Positions 41,421-52,746 of a DNA stretch of 64,000 nt are shown piece after piece. The translations under genes were made by a program, and so were the position numbers. The notes beneath the pieces are model-generated. The model made no database searches. It was not told where the DNA came from and worked only from the letters and a program-made list of their open reading frames with translations. This DNA comes from Strigamia acuminata (taxonomy: Eukaryota; Arthropoda; Chilopoda; Geophilomorpha; Linotaeniidae), in NCBI GenBank assembly GCA_949358305.1, contig OX442314.1, positions 50,972,581 to 51,036,580 of the forward strand, written 5' to 3'. The stretch's first letter is position 1. Each line of letters starts with the position of its first letter.

Positions 41421-41897
41421 TTAAGTCATACTATGTTTAAGGTGCCAACCGACTGTCGTTAAAATGCAGTCCTCAAATATGAAGTCTTTGGGCACTGCGA
41501 CTCCGCACAAATTACAAATAACTGAATTCCCCGGTGGAATACTCATTGTATAAGACACGTCTGTTGTTATCTCCGAATCTCCCTCCGGATGAAGAATTAC
41601 AAATAAGGTGTTTTCGGAGGTGTTGTTCTCGGGCTCGGAGGTGCTCTTCTCGGGCTCGGATGTGTTGTCGTCGGGCTCGGAGTTGTTGTCGTCGGAGGTG
41701 TTGTCGGCGGAAGTGCTCTTCTCGGGCTCAGAGGTGTTTTCGTCGTGCTCGGAGGTGCTCTTCTCGGGCTCGGAGGTTTCGTCGTCGGAGTTGTTGTTTA
41801 CCAAAAGCGCTTGTAAGGTCTTGGCTGCCAACAAAAAAGCATGATGCCTTCTCCGACGGTGCCAAACGGATAAATTGTTTCCCTGCAGTCCTAAGGC
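41421..41897 (-). CDS. Acidic repeat ORF with cysteine pair, uncharacterised
   Basis: The frame is open from about 41897 to a stop at 41421 but has no ATG, so it may be a 3' exon. It starts basic (a run of four Arg then His-His), then carries a Glu/Ser/Asp/Asn-rich repeat built on S-E-P-E-K-S-T (41590..41790). It ends with a C-x2-C followed by a further Cys and a His, which could bind zinc. I do not recognise it. The repeat is imperfect at DNA level, and the frame stays open through it, which favours coding. Confidence 0.35.
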   Translation of the reverse strand, partial: ALGLQGNNLSVWHRRRRHHAFLLAAKTLQALLVNNNSDDETSEPEKSTSEHDENTSEPEKSTSADNTSDDNNSEPDDNTSEPEKSTSEPENNTSENTLFVILHPEGDSEITTDVSYTMSIPPGNSVICNLCGVAVPKDFIFEDCILTTVGWHLKHSMT

Positions 41898-41987
41898 TTA
41901 TAGTTGACTGTCCCGATGGTGTGGAGTGCACAAGTGGCTCGACGCCATCTGACAAGAGTTTTTACATACTCGCGATCAGAATTGCGG

Positions 41988-42110
41988 TTTGGACCCGCTG
42001 CGTTTGGATCCTCTGCGTTTGGATCCTCTGCGTTTGGATCCTCTGCGTTTGGATCCTCTGCGTTGGGATCCGCTGCGTTGAGATCCGCTGCGTTTGGACC
42101 CGCTGCTTGG
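41988..42110 (+). repeat. 15-bp minisatellite (GCGTTTGGATCCTCT)
   Basis: About eight units of 15 bp; the middle ones are identical and the outer ones vary (GATCCGCT, GACCCGCT). Each unit holds a BamHI-type GGATCC. Because 15 is a multiple of 3, both strands show artificial long frames. Confidence 0.9.
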
Positions 42111-42238
42111 TGCTTAACAATATTCCTACTCCATTTTTAAGAAAACGTTCAAAAAAAGCACAAGTTCGGGCCACTTTAATCTTAAAAAAAAAACAATCTG
42201 TAATAAATTTTAACTTAATCGTCGGTAGGGTCTGCGGG

Positions 42239-42550
42239 ATCAAATGATCGTAATTCTTTCTCCATGATCTCCCAGACTAACCTATGACGCAGGTTGAACG
42301 GGCGAGCTTGCTGCATCTAATTCCTGTCTTAGCACCTCGTACTGTAATTAGCAGGACATATCAATCGGGATTTCAGATCTCTGCCTTCTTTTGGCATTTG
42401 GCATTGCCAGAGTTCGCGCATACCGTGGCGTGGGGTGGGTTCCGATATAATAACGGCGTGCAAAATATAGAATTGTTGGTTTGCAAGAATCCCGAACCAA
42501 CTAATGCATCCGTCGTGGTGGATCCCATAAAATATGGATCTTCGGAAAAT
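42239..42550 (+). repeat. Dispersed repeat, copy A (pair of 45973..46378)
   Basis: Two blocks, one around 42258..42340 and one around 42480..42550, are almost identical to 45990..46070 and 46308..46378. The DNA between them has diverged more. The identity of the element is unknown. Confidence 0.85.
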
Positions 42551-42840
42551 CGGAAAATCGGAAAATCCATCGCTTCTCACACTAACTTACTTTGGAACTC
42601 CAATTCTACGAGACTCAGATCCCACTTTGGCGCGACGGCACGAATGGCGACCGTGACGGTGGCAATGGCGTTTCCACTCAGCACACAGCTCTATCAAACT
42701 CCTACTTCTCCAAACTCGACGACACCCACGTCTCGGGACTCACTCGGCAAGACGGCACGAGTGACGACCTTGACGGCGGGTCGCCAATCTTAGCTTAAAC
42801 AAAATCTCGTCGCTAATTTTCTTAGCGACAAGAAAGGAAA

Positions 42841-42963
42841 TCTCGCAACAACAACTTGATTTTTGCTGCAAGAAAGGGAAATCTCGCAACAACAACTTGA
42901 TTTTTGCTGCAAGAAAGGGAAATCCCGCAACAACAACTTGATTTTTGCTGCAAGAAAGGGAAA
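42841..42963 (+). repeat. 41-bp tandem repeat, three units
   Basis: The unit starts TCTCGCAACAACAACTTGAT and runs through TTTTGCTGCAAGAAAGGGAAA. It repeats at 42841, 42882 and 42923 with a partial fourth at 42964. One unit has TCCCGC for TCTCGC. Confidence 0.95.
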
Positions 42964-43599
42964 TCTCGTGATAACAAGTGTGTTATCACAAGAATGATGA
43001 ATCTTAAGCCTTGGCAAATTAGCCACGAAAATTGAGGCAGTTTGTTTCTGGTTTCTGGAGCAATTTTTCATGGAACTGGTTTGAACAAGGTTTGTACATA
43101 AGACTGGAGATTTTTCAACTTGGCAAACAGGAAGTGTATCCTGTTTCCTCTTTGTGGGCTGGTTGCCCTGGTAACCTCCCACTTTGATATTCCTGCAGGC
43201 TTATACAGGAAATTACTCCAAATAAACTGTTAATTGCCCAATTACAACTGATATTATTTTGTAGCACTCAAATACTAAAGAAATAATTAAACAATGCAAA
43301 TTTGTGCAAACTTAAATCTTAAAATAAACAGAACTTGATTTCAATGCAAATGAACATCTTTTACTCCACTAAATACAAAATAATACGTAATAAAGGAAAC
43401 TTTTGCAAAATGAACTTTCTAAATAAAATTCGGGATTACTTGAAATTTTCTTATTTGCAAGTAATAAAATTCGAAATAAAATAAAACAAATTCTCGGTGG
43501 CCACCGGCTTACCGCAAGACGTGCTAGGGTGAGTTGCCACGGTCCCAACCACAGCAGAGCCAACTGCTGACTCTGCTCTTCTCACCATTCACCACTGTG

Positions 43600-44100
43600 A
43601 CGCATAACATGGGTCAGAAACTAGGTTGGAATCTTTGGCTTGGATTTTACTCTGTGCTAATTGCATTAGTGCATCAGATATATCTCTTCTTTCATGATAA
43701 TCTATGAAAGTTTTTATTAAACACTGTATTAATAAATAGATCTGATCTTTTATTTTATTTGAAGTAACATTGCTTACTGTAAATTAATTCATCCTGTGTG
43801 ACTATAATGTGGTCAGCAAGAACGTCAGAAAATGAGTTAAATAATAATTCTGCAATCTGTATTTCTATACTTCTTTTAGATGTGGTTCTTGTTGTAAACA
43901 TTTTGTTTTTAAAGAACTTATCACATTCAAAGTATTAACACTCAGAACTGCAATTGAACTACTGCTATGAGGAAAAGTAATTCCCTTTGATTTTGAATCT
44001 TTTCCTGAAAAATAATGGTTGAAGTGAGGTCCGACTGGAAATCTTCCGTTTGCCACTTTCCAAAAATATCGTAAGGAACACTGCTCTCAACCAGGCCCAT
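43600..44100 (-). pseudogene. Coding-like minus-strand relics, family unknown
   Basis: Several open minus-strand stretches (43610..43700, 43770..43860, 43865..44100) have codon-like composition. The rightmost is preceded by a possible TTTTAG acceptor near 44105. Frames are broken by stops, and alternative frames look equally plausible in places. It could be exons of one gene or a decayed transposon. No domain was recognised. Confidence 0.2.
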
Positions 44101-46872
44101 TTCCTAAAAGTCATAGCAATAATAAATTAAACAAACGAACAAATAAATAAAATAAAAGTTAACAGTGTAATAAAATGTTTTCTATTTTGGAAATAAAATT
44201 TTATGTTGTTTTTAATTAAAATGCATTTATTTTAGTTTTATTGCTTGCTATGTCTGGAGTGTAAACAAATTCCATACAATGGGAAATCGATTGCAATATC
44301 TGTACTTCTATTTATATCTGTATGTCTGTATAATGCATTTCTGGTGTTTTAGGTCTTCTTTTTGTATCAGTACACAAGTGAAATGGCTTGGCCAATAGGA
44401 GCCAAGCTTCGAGGGGGGCCTTTTGAGTGCAGAAAGAGAATAGGCAACAGTTGTTTACAATATTTCTCTACAAGCCTAATTACTTCCAAAAGTGTACTTA
44501 CACTATAGAAAGAGTCCGAATTTAATGTTTGATTTATTTCTTTCTGCCTGTTCATGGCATAAAAACATTTGGGAAGCTTATTTACCTGTTTGGGGTAAAT
44601 AAATTCCTTAAAAATTTTGGTCATGACCGAAGAGTCTTATTGGTGCACTCTCCTTGTCAGTGGCAGGAAGATGAGCCTGCTGCAGCCTCCATATGAGTGG
44701 CCACATGGGCTGTACGAGGTAAGTACGGCAGAATGTTTGTCTGACGTAACCGACCACGTCGCCCATGGGACTCACGTCCTGTGTATGATCGGTCAGTTAC
44801 CGGTGTAGCGTGCCTAACAGCACAGCCACACAGTGATATAGGTGTCCCAAACCCTAGACAACGATTAAAAGCCAAAACCCAACAATCAGAGTCCCTGTCT
44901 CGTTATTACGTGATGTATGCGCCCCTCCCATGTAGTAAATCCATACTGCGCGGATAAGACCATATCCAGTCACAACTTCTGGCCTGCTGCAAGTACCAGA
45001 TTTTTGACTGCATCCACGGCAACGATCTTCTCACAGAAAAAAGCATCCCCTCCAATTGTACGGCCGTACGACATCATGGCCAAACGTTTCGCTAATTCAG
45101 CTGCATTAGCAGGCATTGTGGGAAATACCAGCCTCTAATTATCTAATGTTGACTTATTAGGGGCTTAACACGACGATAAGTGATGGTTGCATTGCCTTTT
45201 TGGGCAAATGCCACATCTACTATCTTCTTGGCTCTTCTTCGGCTCTTCTCTTAACTGCAACAGCTACTCGGCTTGCTGCGAACAATACCACAATCCATCA
45301 AACACGAACAGCCTCGAACGCTTTCGAAATCACTCTACGGTGGTGGCTTGATATTGTTAATCCGATGAACTTCCAATTTATTATAAGCAGCTGTCAATGT
45401 TTGGGCACTGGCAAAATCCAAACATTTTGGCTCACGGCAGAGAAACACGCATGGAAGGTTGCAAAGGCTTCTCGGTTTGCAATAAAAGACTTAGCTTCCC
45501 AACATTTGTCTCTTCCTTTGATATGCTCTGTGTGGCACAGTATGGCATCATGCGGTCATTTACAAAAACACGAGACAAATATTTAACCATAACAAAAGAA
45601 TGTAAACAAAGCGCGCATAACGCGTCATCACGCATTATCATGAGAATAAATAAACAACAATTTAATAAACAGAAAAGAACATAACTAAATACTATTTAGA
45701 CACTATCCCAACCATGTGGGGACAAAGTACATGGTGATTTGATTGTGAACCAAAAATGGTCCAAACACCAACACAATCTGGCTCAGCCAGATACCACAAA
45801 AATGGATAGATTTTGCAGTTGATGACGTGCTTAATTGAAACGTGAAGCGTCATGTACTGGAAACGTGGGGCGCGCGCATTACTTGGCGCAATAGTCCACG
45901 TTGCGCTTAAACATGTTGCGCCACGTCATCTGCCAACGGTTGCAACATTGCGCTTGGTAATCTGGCAGACCAGATCAAATAACCGTAATTTGTTCTTCAT
46001 GATCTCCCAGACTAACCTATGACGCAGGTTGAACGGGCGAGCTTGCTGCATCTAATTCCTGTTTTAGTGGTGCTCCACCCTCCTAGAGTGGTGGTCGAGT
46101 TCTGTTAATGTTCTTTCCCGTCTGGATATCAACCAGTTGACAGGGGTAACATGTCGCCCACACTCTAGCTTCGGGTCGCCTGACACTTCGCACTAGAAAT
46201 GGATTTTGATCATCGCTTTCTGTAGGTGTTTGGCACCACCACAGTTCGCGTGTACCATGGCGTGGGCTCCAATATCATAACTGCGCACGAAATATATTAT
46301 TGTTTGTTCTCAAGAATCCCGAACCAACTGGTGCATCCGTCGTGGTGGATCCCATAAAATATGGATCTTCGGAAAATAAATCCTTGCCGCGATCATTTAT
46401 ATTGAAACACTTAAAACTTATCTTAGAAACAGCGGATGGAGTCGGATTCAACTTGAATCAGTACACACAAGAAAAACGTGTGGTGTACAGTTACATTTAC
46501 AAAAGAACAATGTTTTATTCAAACGAGATATGCTCATTCCATATCCTGTACACATTACAAAATAGATTCTCCCAATTACAATGTGGATCACCGAAGTGAC
46601 CCTCTGGTGGTCAAACATGGTGTCACCTTCAATCACCCCCTATCTTGATCGCAAATACCAAGCAAATACCAGAATTTTGACTCCATCCATGCCAACAAAT
46701 TGTATTGAATACAACAAAGTGACCCTAGTTCACCAATTATCCCAAAGTGCAACAAATATTGATATAAATCAAGATGTTTTGTCATATACTGTATATCCAA
46801 TCAAACCATAATAAGGAAATTTTATTTTAGTGCAGTAAACAAACAAAGATCATTTTACAAGTGTCAAAAAAT
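44101..46872. other. Long stretch without a supported gene
   Basis: Only short frames. One minus-strand ATG frame (44624..44367) contains an internal CAG|GTAAAT donor-like site, so a short exon there is possible. The stretch 44650..45130 is more GC-rich. The duplicated block 45973..46378 lies at the right. Confidence 0.4.
45973..46378 (+). repeat. Dispersed repeat, copy B (pair of 42239..42550)
   Basis: See copy A. Copy B holds about 100 bp more between the two conserved blocks. Confidence 0.85.
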
Positions 46873-47292
46873 CTATTCGCGAGAGTTTTTTAATCCCAAA
46901 CTATTCAACCAATCTTGTTTACACATAAGTGATTCAACGTCCTCATTTCTTAGACACTCGTGGCTGATCAGTCGTCGCTTCGTATAACGCTTTGTATTGT
47001 CATGTGGAAGTGCTACATTTTGAGCTGGTGGTGGTGCAGGTGGTGATGGAGGAGGGGGAGTTGTTGCTGGTGGTCCTACTTTAACTCCTTGATCTCGATG
47101 CTTTCGCCACAAAAAAACTGCGTACATGAAAATGATTATCATTGTAAAAATTACAATGGATTCCAAAAAATCCTAAAAAAAAAAAAAAAATTACTTAAAC
47201 TATATTTTATCAATTTAAAAATAAAATCAACCTACTATAACAAAAAATAACGCCGCAAAAACGCAGATCATACCGCTAACTTGTAGAAACAT
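46873..47292 (-). CDS. Candidate two-exon small membrane protein
   Basis: Exon 1 is 47236..47292 (ATG at 47292, 19 codons). The intron is 47173..47235 (63 bp), with donor GTAGGT and an acceptor preceded by an unbroken T run ending in TTAG. Exon 2 is 46873..47172. Phase is 0 at the join. The product is about 118 aa: two hydrophobic segments at the N-terminus (one spans the exon junction), then W-R-K-H, a proline block (PPPPSPPAPPP) and a basic tail. By the positive-inside rule the tail should be cytosolic. The family is not recognised; a small type III or double-pass membrane protein is the best description. Confidence 0.45.
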
Positions 47293-47343
47293 GTTGTTGC
47301 TAAGTGATCAAACAAGAAAAACTAATCCTTAAAACTATTGATT

Positions 47344-48046
47344 TCAAAAAAGAACAACATCTGAAGTGTTGTAAACCGCTTCAGATATGTACTGATCTGA
47401 GTGCTTACGCAAAGACTGAGCGTTGTGGTAGATTACTGTAACTGAATCACTGAAGAATCGTCTTGACGCAGGTGAAGGAAGTTCGGTAGAAGAATACAAG
47501 ACTTGTGACGTTCCAGTTCTTGACACAATGGATAATCTGGAAGTCTGAAAACTGGTGGTTTAAAAGTTCCAACGAGAAAAAGTCTTGCTGCACTAGATGC
47601 GGGTGAAAGTGCGGTGTACAAAAGCAAAGCCTTTTTCATTCTGTCAACATGAACTACGACACTAGTGTATGTAGCACCATCAGCTTTGTGTGCAGTTATT
47701 CCTTCTGCCACTGCGATCGGAAATTGTTTTTGAACTATCTGCAGATTGCTGTTATATTTTCGTTAGATTGTTAAAGCAACTGGCTCAGTTGGTGTCCATT
47801 CTGACAGAATCTGATTTTGATCTGAATTTGATCCATGTTTCTCAACTTAGCGCCACTCCGGGGGACGGGGGAAACAAAGAGGAACCAAACTAGCATTAGT
47901 CTTGTTTTTGTAGGATCTGTTATATGACGCCTAAAGTCAATGCGCTTAAGTGTTCCAGATGTTCCATTGACTAGACCGTCTGAAATGTCGACATTGTATG
48001 TGATCACATACAAGGGGAGGAATTGTTGATTGTTGAATCTTTCCAA
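47344..48046 (-). pseudogene. Decayed PIF1-like (Helitron-type) helicase C-terminus
   Basis: Three minus-strand frames carry consecutive pieces. The N-V-D-I-S-D-G-L-V-N-G-T-S-G-T-L motif is at about 47930..48020. Then comes A-E-G-I-T-A-H-K (a changed form of the usual IHKSQG helicase motif) with the Y-T-A-L-S-P-A-S-S segment (normally VALSRxxS), at 47570..47711. Last is a region with I-Y-H-N-A-Q-S-L, often found just downstream in arthropod PIF1/Helitron ORFs. Frameshifts separate them and key residues are altered, so it is dead. Confidence 0.7.
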
Positions 48047-49394
48047 ATGTCTCTGGCTTCTTAAAAAATGTAAATGTTGGAATAAATTGAATGCATGTTG
48101 CCACCATGAAATTTGTTATGTTCACTGGGGTCAAGTTTATTGTCTCACAAAAACTATATACAAGACACGCTCCTATTGGAGCAACACTAATCCGTTAAAT
48201 GGCTTCAGCTGCATTCTTAAGAGGGGAGCTGAAGCCAGGTTGAGTGAGAACAAATCTAACCCAATCTAATTAAAAAGGTTAATGACACTAAATATTGCAA
48301 ATAAACAAATGAAAAAAAACACACTATATGCAAATTCAAAATATCAAATCAAGAAATATAAAAATTAGCAAATAAAGACATTAAAATATTATAATAAGAA
48401 TTAATAAGAATAAATATCAAATAGAAAACATTATTAAATCAAGTTTCATGAAAATAACACTAATTTTACACATTAAAGGGAATGTGAACCCAAATCAAAT
48501 GTTATGAAATCAGATAAAAAAAATATAGAATAAAACAACACATTAAATGGAATGTTAGACTGGAGTAAAACGCCAGTTTTCACAGGAATGAAAGGCGAAA
48601 CAATGACGATGCTGGTTTTGATTCGCTGTTTGACGGTGAGATGAAAGGCCTGGTCGGGAAAAATGGACTGCAGAGTTGTCAAATGGCGGTGCCACATTTG
48701 CTCGTGCCCCGGTGGGCACAGCGTCTTCATCCGCTCTGATTCCGGCTCCGGCTGGCCTCTTTCCCTGCATATTGTTACATAAGTGGTGTAGTGATCCAAA
48801 AATACACCAGAAATGCATTACAATGTACAGACATTGTAATCGAATGCCTAGGTAACAGCCAAAATTTCAAAATATTGTGTTTTCCAGACAAAGCAACCAA
48901 TAAACAGTACAAACATGAGTTTTACATTTATTTGTGCATAAAACTTAATTTTTTAGACGGAAATAACATTTTATAATAAAATAAATCTCGGGCTTGGTGA
49001 ACTTGTGCACCATGCTATAAAAACGCAAGTGATAAAACTGATTCGCCAGTTAACCATTCCAGGGAACCATTCCAGCCATCTGAAAACATAAATGAAATTT
49101 TTAAAATGATATTAAAAATAATCGTATTAAGAACAAAAAAAGAGAACAATATGCACGGGCAATTTTTACAACGCTAACCTGACAAGTGCTAATAATGAAA
49201 CATAGATAAAATGACTTTGATCGCAGCAAATGGAATTTCGCCAATTTTGTAGTCATCATGCGACAAGACCGTGAAATTCATTTAAAGTTTAAACTTTAAA
49301 ATCAAATCTTTGGTTTCATCATTAATCAGCTATAAAAAATAAAAATAAATAAATAAATAAAATTTACTACTGATTAAATTAAGTACACTACATA
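48047..49394. other. AT-rich DNA, no gene supported
   Basis: A GC-richer patch at 48550..48790 has two overlapping minus-strand frames with no recognised domain. Upstream parts of the helicase relic may extend to about 48130. Confidence 0.4.
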
Positions 49395-49616
49395 GGGTAT
49401 ACAACATTTTAGCGACGCCCATTTTAGCGACAGTTTAATTCCTAAGAAGGGCTAACAAGGGGGGGCTGCGCCCCCCCTTGACCCCCCCGCGAACCTAACC
49501 TTACTGGTTTTTTGATGAAAACCACTTTTTTGAGCCGGCTTGTCGCTAAAACCTAAGTTTTTGTGTGGCTAAACTGAGCGTCGCTAAACTGAGCGTCGCT
49601 AAAATGACCATACCCG
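49395..49616. mobile_element. 222-bp MITE with 8-bp target duplication
   Basis: ACTACATA flanks it at 49387..49394 and 49617..49624. The inverted ends share GGGTAT and ATTTTAGCGACGC. The motif TAGCGACG / CGTCGCTAAA repeats inside, and a near-perfect palindrome (AGGGGGGGCTGCGCCCCCCC, about 49457..49480) lies in the middle. It is hAT-like by duplication length. Confidence 0.85.
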
Positions 49617-49624
49617 ACTACATA

Positions 49625-50373
49625 CCGTAAATGAAATAAATTGAGAACATTTTGGACACAAGACTACAAACAACCCGGGCGTTTTGAGAAATTTTTGGAA
49701 CTTTGTAAAAGCGTAAGTCGCGGGTATAATGTGATCATAGAATGTGCACTGTACTTTTACTCCAATTTCAACAGAATGGAGCACTTCATCTTGATCGACA
49801 TGTGTCAAACTAGCAACAAGGTGCTCACAAACATATTATCACGGTGTTAAAATTCCTCATTTTTTTGTAAAAAACACATTAAAAGGTATATACAGTATTT
49901 GTAATTACCATTAAAGAAATGAAGTTTTTGCACGAAATAAACCAGACAATAAGGATGCAGGATGCCTAACAGGATGCCTAACTGAAAAACAAAGATTAGC
50001 CGAGAAAATATTTGCACAGAAACAGCTCTGACTGACTGGTGAAGCTTAGGGGCATGACTGGTCTGTCAGTCCCAATACCGTGAGCGATCCATGGGCCAAA
50101 TGAACACGCTGCACAAATGGTTAACTCTAACCACATGTTGTGCCGCATGTGGTAGAAGATGTGCTGCAGCAATGCAGCGTAGCAATAGGAGAGGATGAGA
50201 TTCTGTCTGACCCCTAGACACTGAATAAAGGTCACAAACCATTAATACAGTCTCTTGTGTTCACTTCTATCTAATGTGTCGTGCGTCTAACGCTGTTTGG
50301 GCAGTCCCATGCCCTAATAGCGTCCGTCCACTCTCACAGCACTATGTGTTTGGCAAACTAGTTTCCATCATAT
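49625..50373. other. No gene supported
   Basis: Short frames only; nothing recognised. Confidence 0.4.
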
Positions 50374-51430
50374 CGAATCGGGATCACATTTGAGTAATTG
50401 TTTACGTCCGCGATCCTCTTACAGGTCAAGATCGCCTTTAAAAAGTTATAGACCGGCCCATTGTTGGCAATCGTAGAACAAGCTGACGAATAATACTTAT
50501 TATGGAACAAAAAGGGACATTTTCACAAAGATTTAATTTTTAAACGATGATATAAGTTATTATTCTCATATTTAAACTACAAAACTATCAACCTAATCGT
50601 AACTATCACGAAATGAAAGAAACACACAAATTGATGAATACACGTATTTGATTAATGAGGGATGAATCACGTGATCTCGATTATGCAATCAGGGACGGGA
50701 AAATATTGTAGACGACAATTTATCTCTTCTTCGTTGCAAATCAACTATTTCATGAGTAAATGGAATTAAAGTTTAATATACGGCGAGATTTGCTTAGAGA
50801 TTTGTTCTGTCTAGACTGGATATTTCCTGATTTTCGCCTGTGAACCCCGTATACAGTCGAGACAAAGAAAACACATTCGTTGCTGTGTACGCTTCGGTGC
50901 TGACGCGAAGGCGATGATTTCACGTGAATTGAAGGTCAAAACTGGTTATTTCTCACGGAATGTGTAACATTTTACCACAATTTGAAAATTTGTATACATA
51001 TTTTGGTTGTTCTTCACATCTGCCCCAATGTTCGCCATTGTTAAGTTGCCTTGATTTCGTTTGTTTGTGTTGTGTGTGGTTGTTTTCGGTTAGGTTAAGT
51101 CAGGTTAGGTTAGGTCAGGTTAGGTCAGGACCTAGGTTAGGTCAGGACCTAGGTTAGGTCAGGACCTAGGTTAGGTCTAAACCTAACCTAACCTGACTTA
51201 ACCTAACCGAAAACAACCACACACAACACAAACAAACGAAATCAAGGCAACTTAACCTAACCTAACAATGGCAAACATTGGGGCAGATGTGAAGAACAAC
51301 CCATATTTTCATTGAAATCCATTCATTTTTATTTTTTTCAGGCGGCACCTGCAAGTCAAAATTTTGGTGCGATGTTGCCGAATTAAGTTAGGTCAACTAA
51401 TCGTGGTAATTCTGATACGGAATTGACAAA
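50374..51430 (+). pseudogene. Truncated copy of the SR-protein gene 3' end
   Basis: The first 75 bp match the last codons of the SR ORF (38400..39401), including the S-Y-R-S-R-S-P block. The rest matches its 3' flank, with about 125 extra bp at 50588..50710 and a MITE at 51005..51301. There are no RRMs and no start codon. Confidence 0.8.
51005..51301. mobile_element. Palindromic MITE with TTAGG-like core, clean empty site nearby
   Basis: 297 bp, almost a perfect foldback: arms start GGTTGTTCTTCACATC and pair over more than 100 bp. The 8-bp duplication CATATTTT flanks it (50997..51004, 51302..51309). The apex holds three 17-bp repeats with AGGTTAGGTCAGGACCT. The paralogous site 39830..39837 has a single CATATTTT and no insert, which proves the insertion and its ends. 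Confidence 0.93.
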
Positions 51431-52745
51431 CACAGAAAATGACCAAGCGATAGGCCTATTCTTTTGTGACCAATAATAGGTTAGCTAAAATTCTCCCACT
51501 ACTCCCAAGCGGTTTCCGTACATAACCGAGGCACAAAGAAAAACGAACCTAAGCACCACTAAATAAAACAGGTGCTGACCTACCAATAAATTTGGAACTT
51601 TACACACGAATCGTCTTGTTGCAATTATTGCAGTCTTCACGTGGTTAGGCCATACTGACTATTCTCTTCAGCTTGTTGATTACCGTGTAAACTTCCTTTG
51701 CTCCGTGCACGCGTGGGAAAAGTGTTTAGCACACAAGTTAAGTAAACGGGCCTCACGTCCACTAAAAGCAGCTAATTCTGCCTTAAACATTTTAATTTGA
51801 CAATATACATTAAAAAATTGTAGCTTTTAATTTTTTTTATTTTTTAATTAAAATTATGAGTTGTTGTAACTATGTTGTACATCACTAGTGTGTACTACTA
51901 AAGATGTAATTTGTGGTCAATAAAGTGAACAGCCATTACGGTATCTAAATTACAAGTGATTTATTTCAGGTGCTTTTTACATAGATGGCACTGGGGGTAC
52001 AGCGCACGTAACAAGCGGTCAATCAAAACAAAGTTGTGCAGTGAAGCAAAAAACACAGCATAGCCTTTTGAATTCCAATCGTAATCTCTTTTGCAGCTGT
52101 TGGGTGGCCGATGAGCCGAAGCTGCTTGTTGGTGATGTTGTTCGGTGCGTCACCTTCTGTTTAACATGCAAACGTAACACATGTCCAATTTTGTTGGATC
52201 TCCGCATATCAATGTCGGGGTCATCTCGCAACCATTTCTTGGACAAGTTATTCGCTGGTTGTTTCTTCACTATACAGTATTGTTACGTGTGTTATGGGGT
52301 TGAACACACATAGCAATTCCTATTAGACAAAAAAAACATACAACAATATTGGTTGAATAAGATCATAAACTCAATCTTTATTCAATGGGTTGAATAATAA
52401 CTTAACTTTTCAGAAATAAAAATCAAAGAACTAAAGATCAAATTATAAAGAAACACTAACTAAATCAAAACTTAAACCTAAAAATAAAGGCAAGAAATCA
52501 CAATCAATGAGTTCACAAATGTAAAGGAGGACTGGCAAGAGAGATCAGGCGCCGAAGGCGGCAGTCTCAAAAGACCAACGGACTGAGCAAAAACAAGCCA
52601 ATGTCACAGCTTAGCTTCCAGAGCAGATCCGCCTTGCTTGGTTAGTACCAAACAGGTCAGCTCTGATTATCTCTTTGCCTCGTGGCTTTTCAAGACGAGG
52701 CGGGCAGTCACGTAAGAGTTTGAAATGACTTTGGTGCAAAATGTT
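51310..52745. other. AT-rich DNA, no gene supported
   Basis: Blocks at 51552..51615 and 52710..52750 match 40758..40820 and 40849..40890. Nothing else was recognised. Confidence 0.4.
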
Positions 52746-52746
52746 G

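Noticed and set aside
41534-42247. 237-codon plus-strand frame, Cys/Arg-rich
   Set aside because: It is antisense to the acidic repeat ORF and runs through the 15-bp minisatellite, which opens all frames artificially.
42284-42793. 169-codon plus frame
   Set aside because: It runs across a dispersed repeat and has no recognised domain; its Thr/Ser-rich end reflects local composition.
42841-42970. CRISPR-like array
   Set aside because: Units are directly adjacent with no unique spacers, and the setting is eukaryotic; it is a simple 41-bp tandem repeat.
45200-45684. Plus and minus frames of 69-128 codons
   Set aside because: All overlap one another on both strands and none shows a motif or splice context that favours it.
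51060-51270. Telomere or interstitial telomere array
   Set aside because: TTAGG-like units are few, imperfect and arranged as a palindrome inside a 297-bp insertion with an 8-bp target duplication, so it is a MITE.
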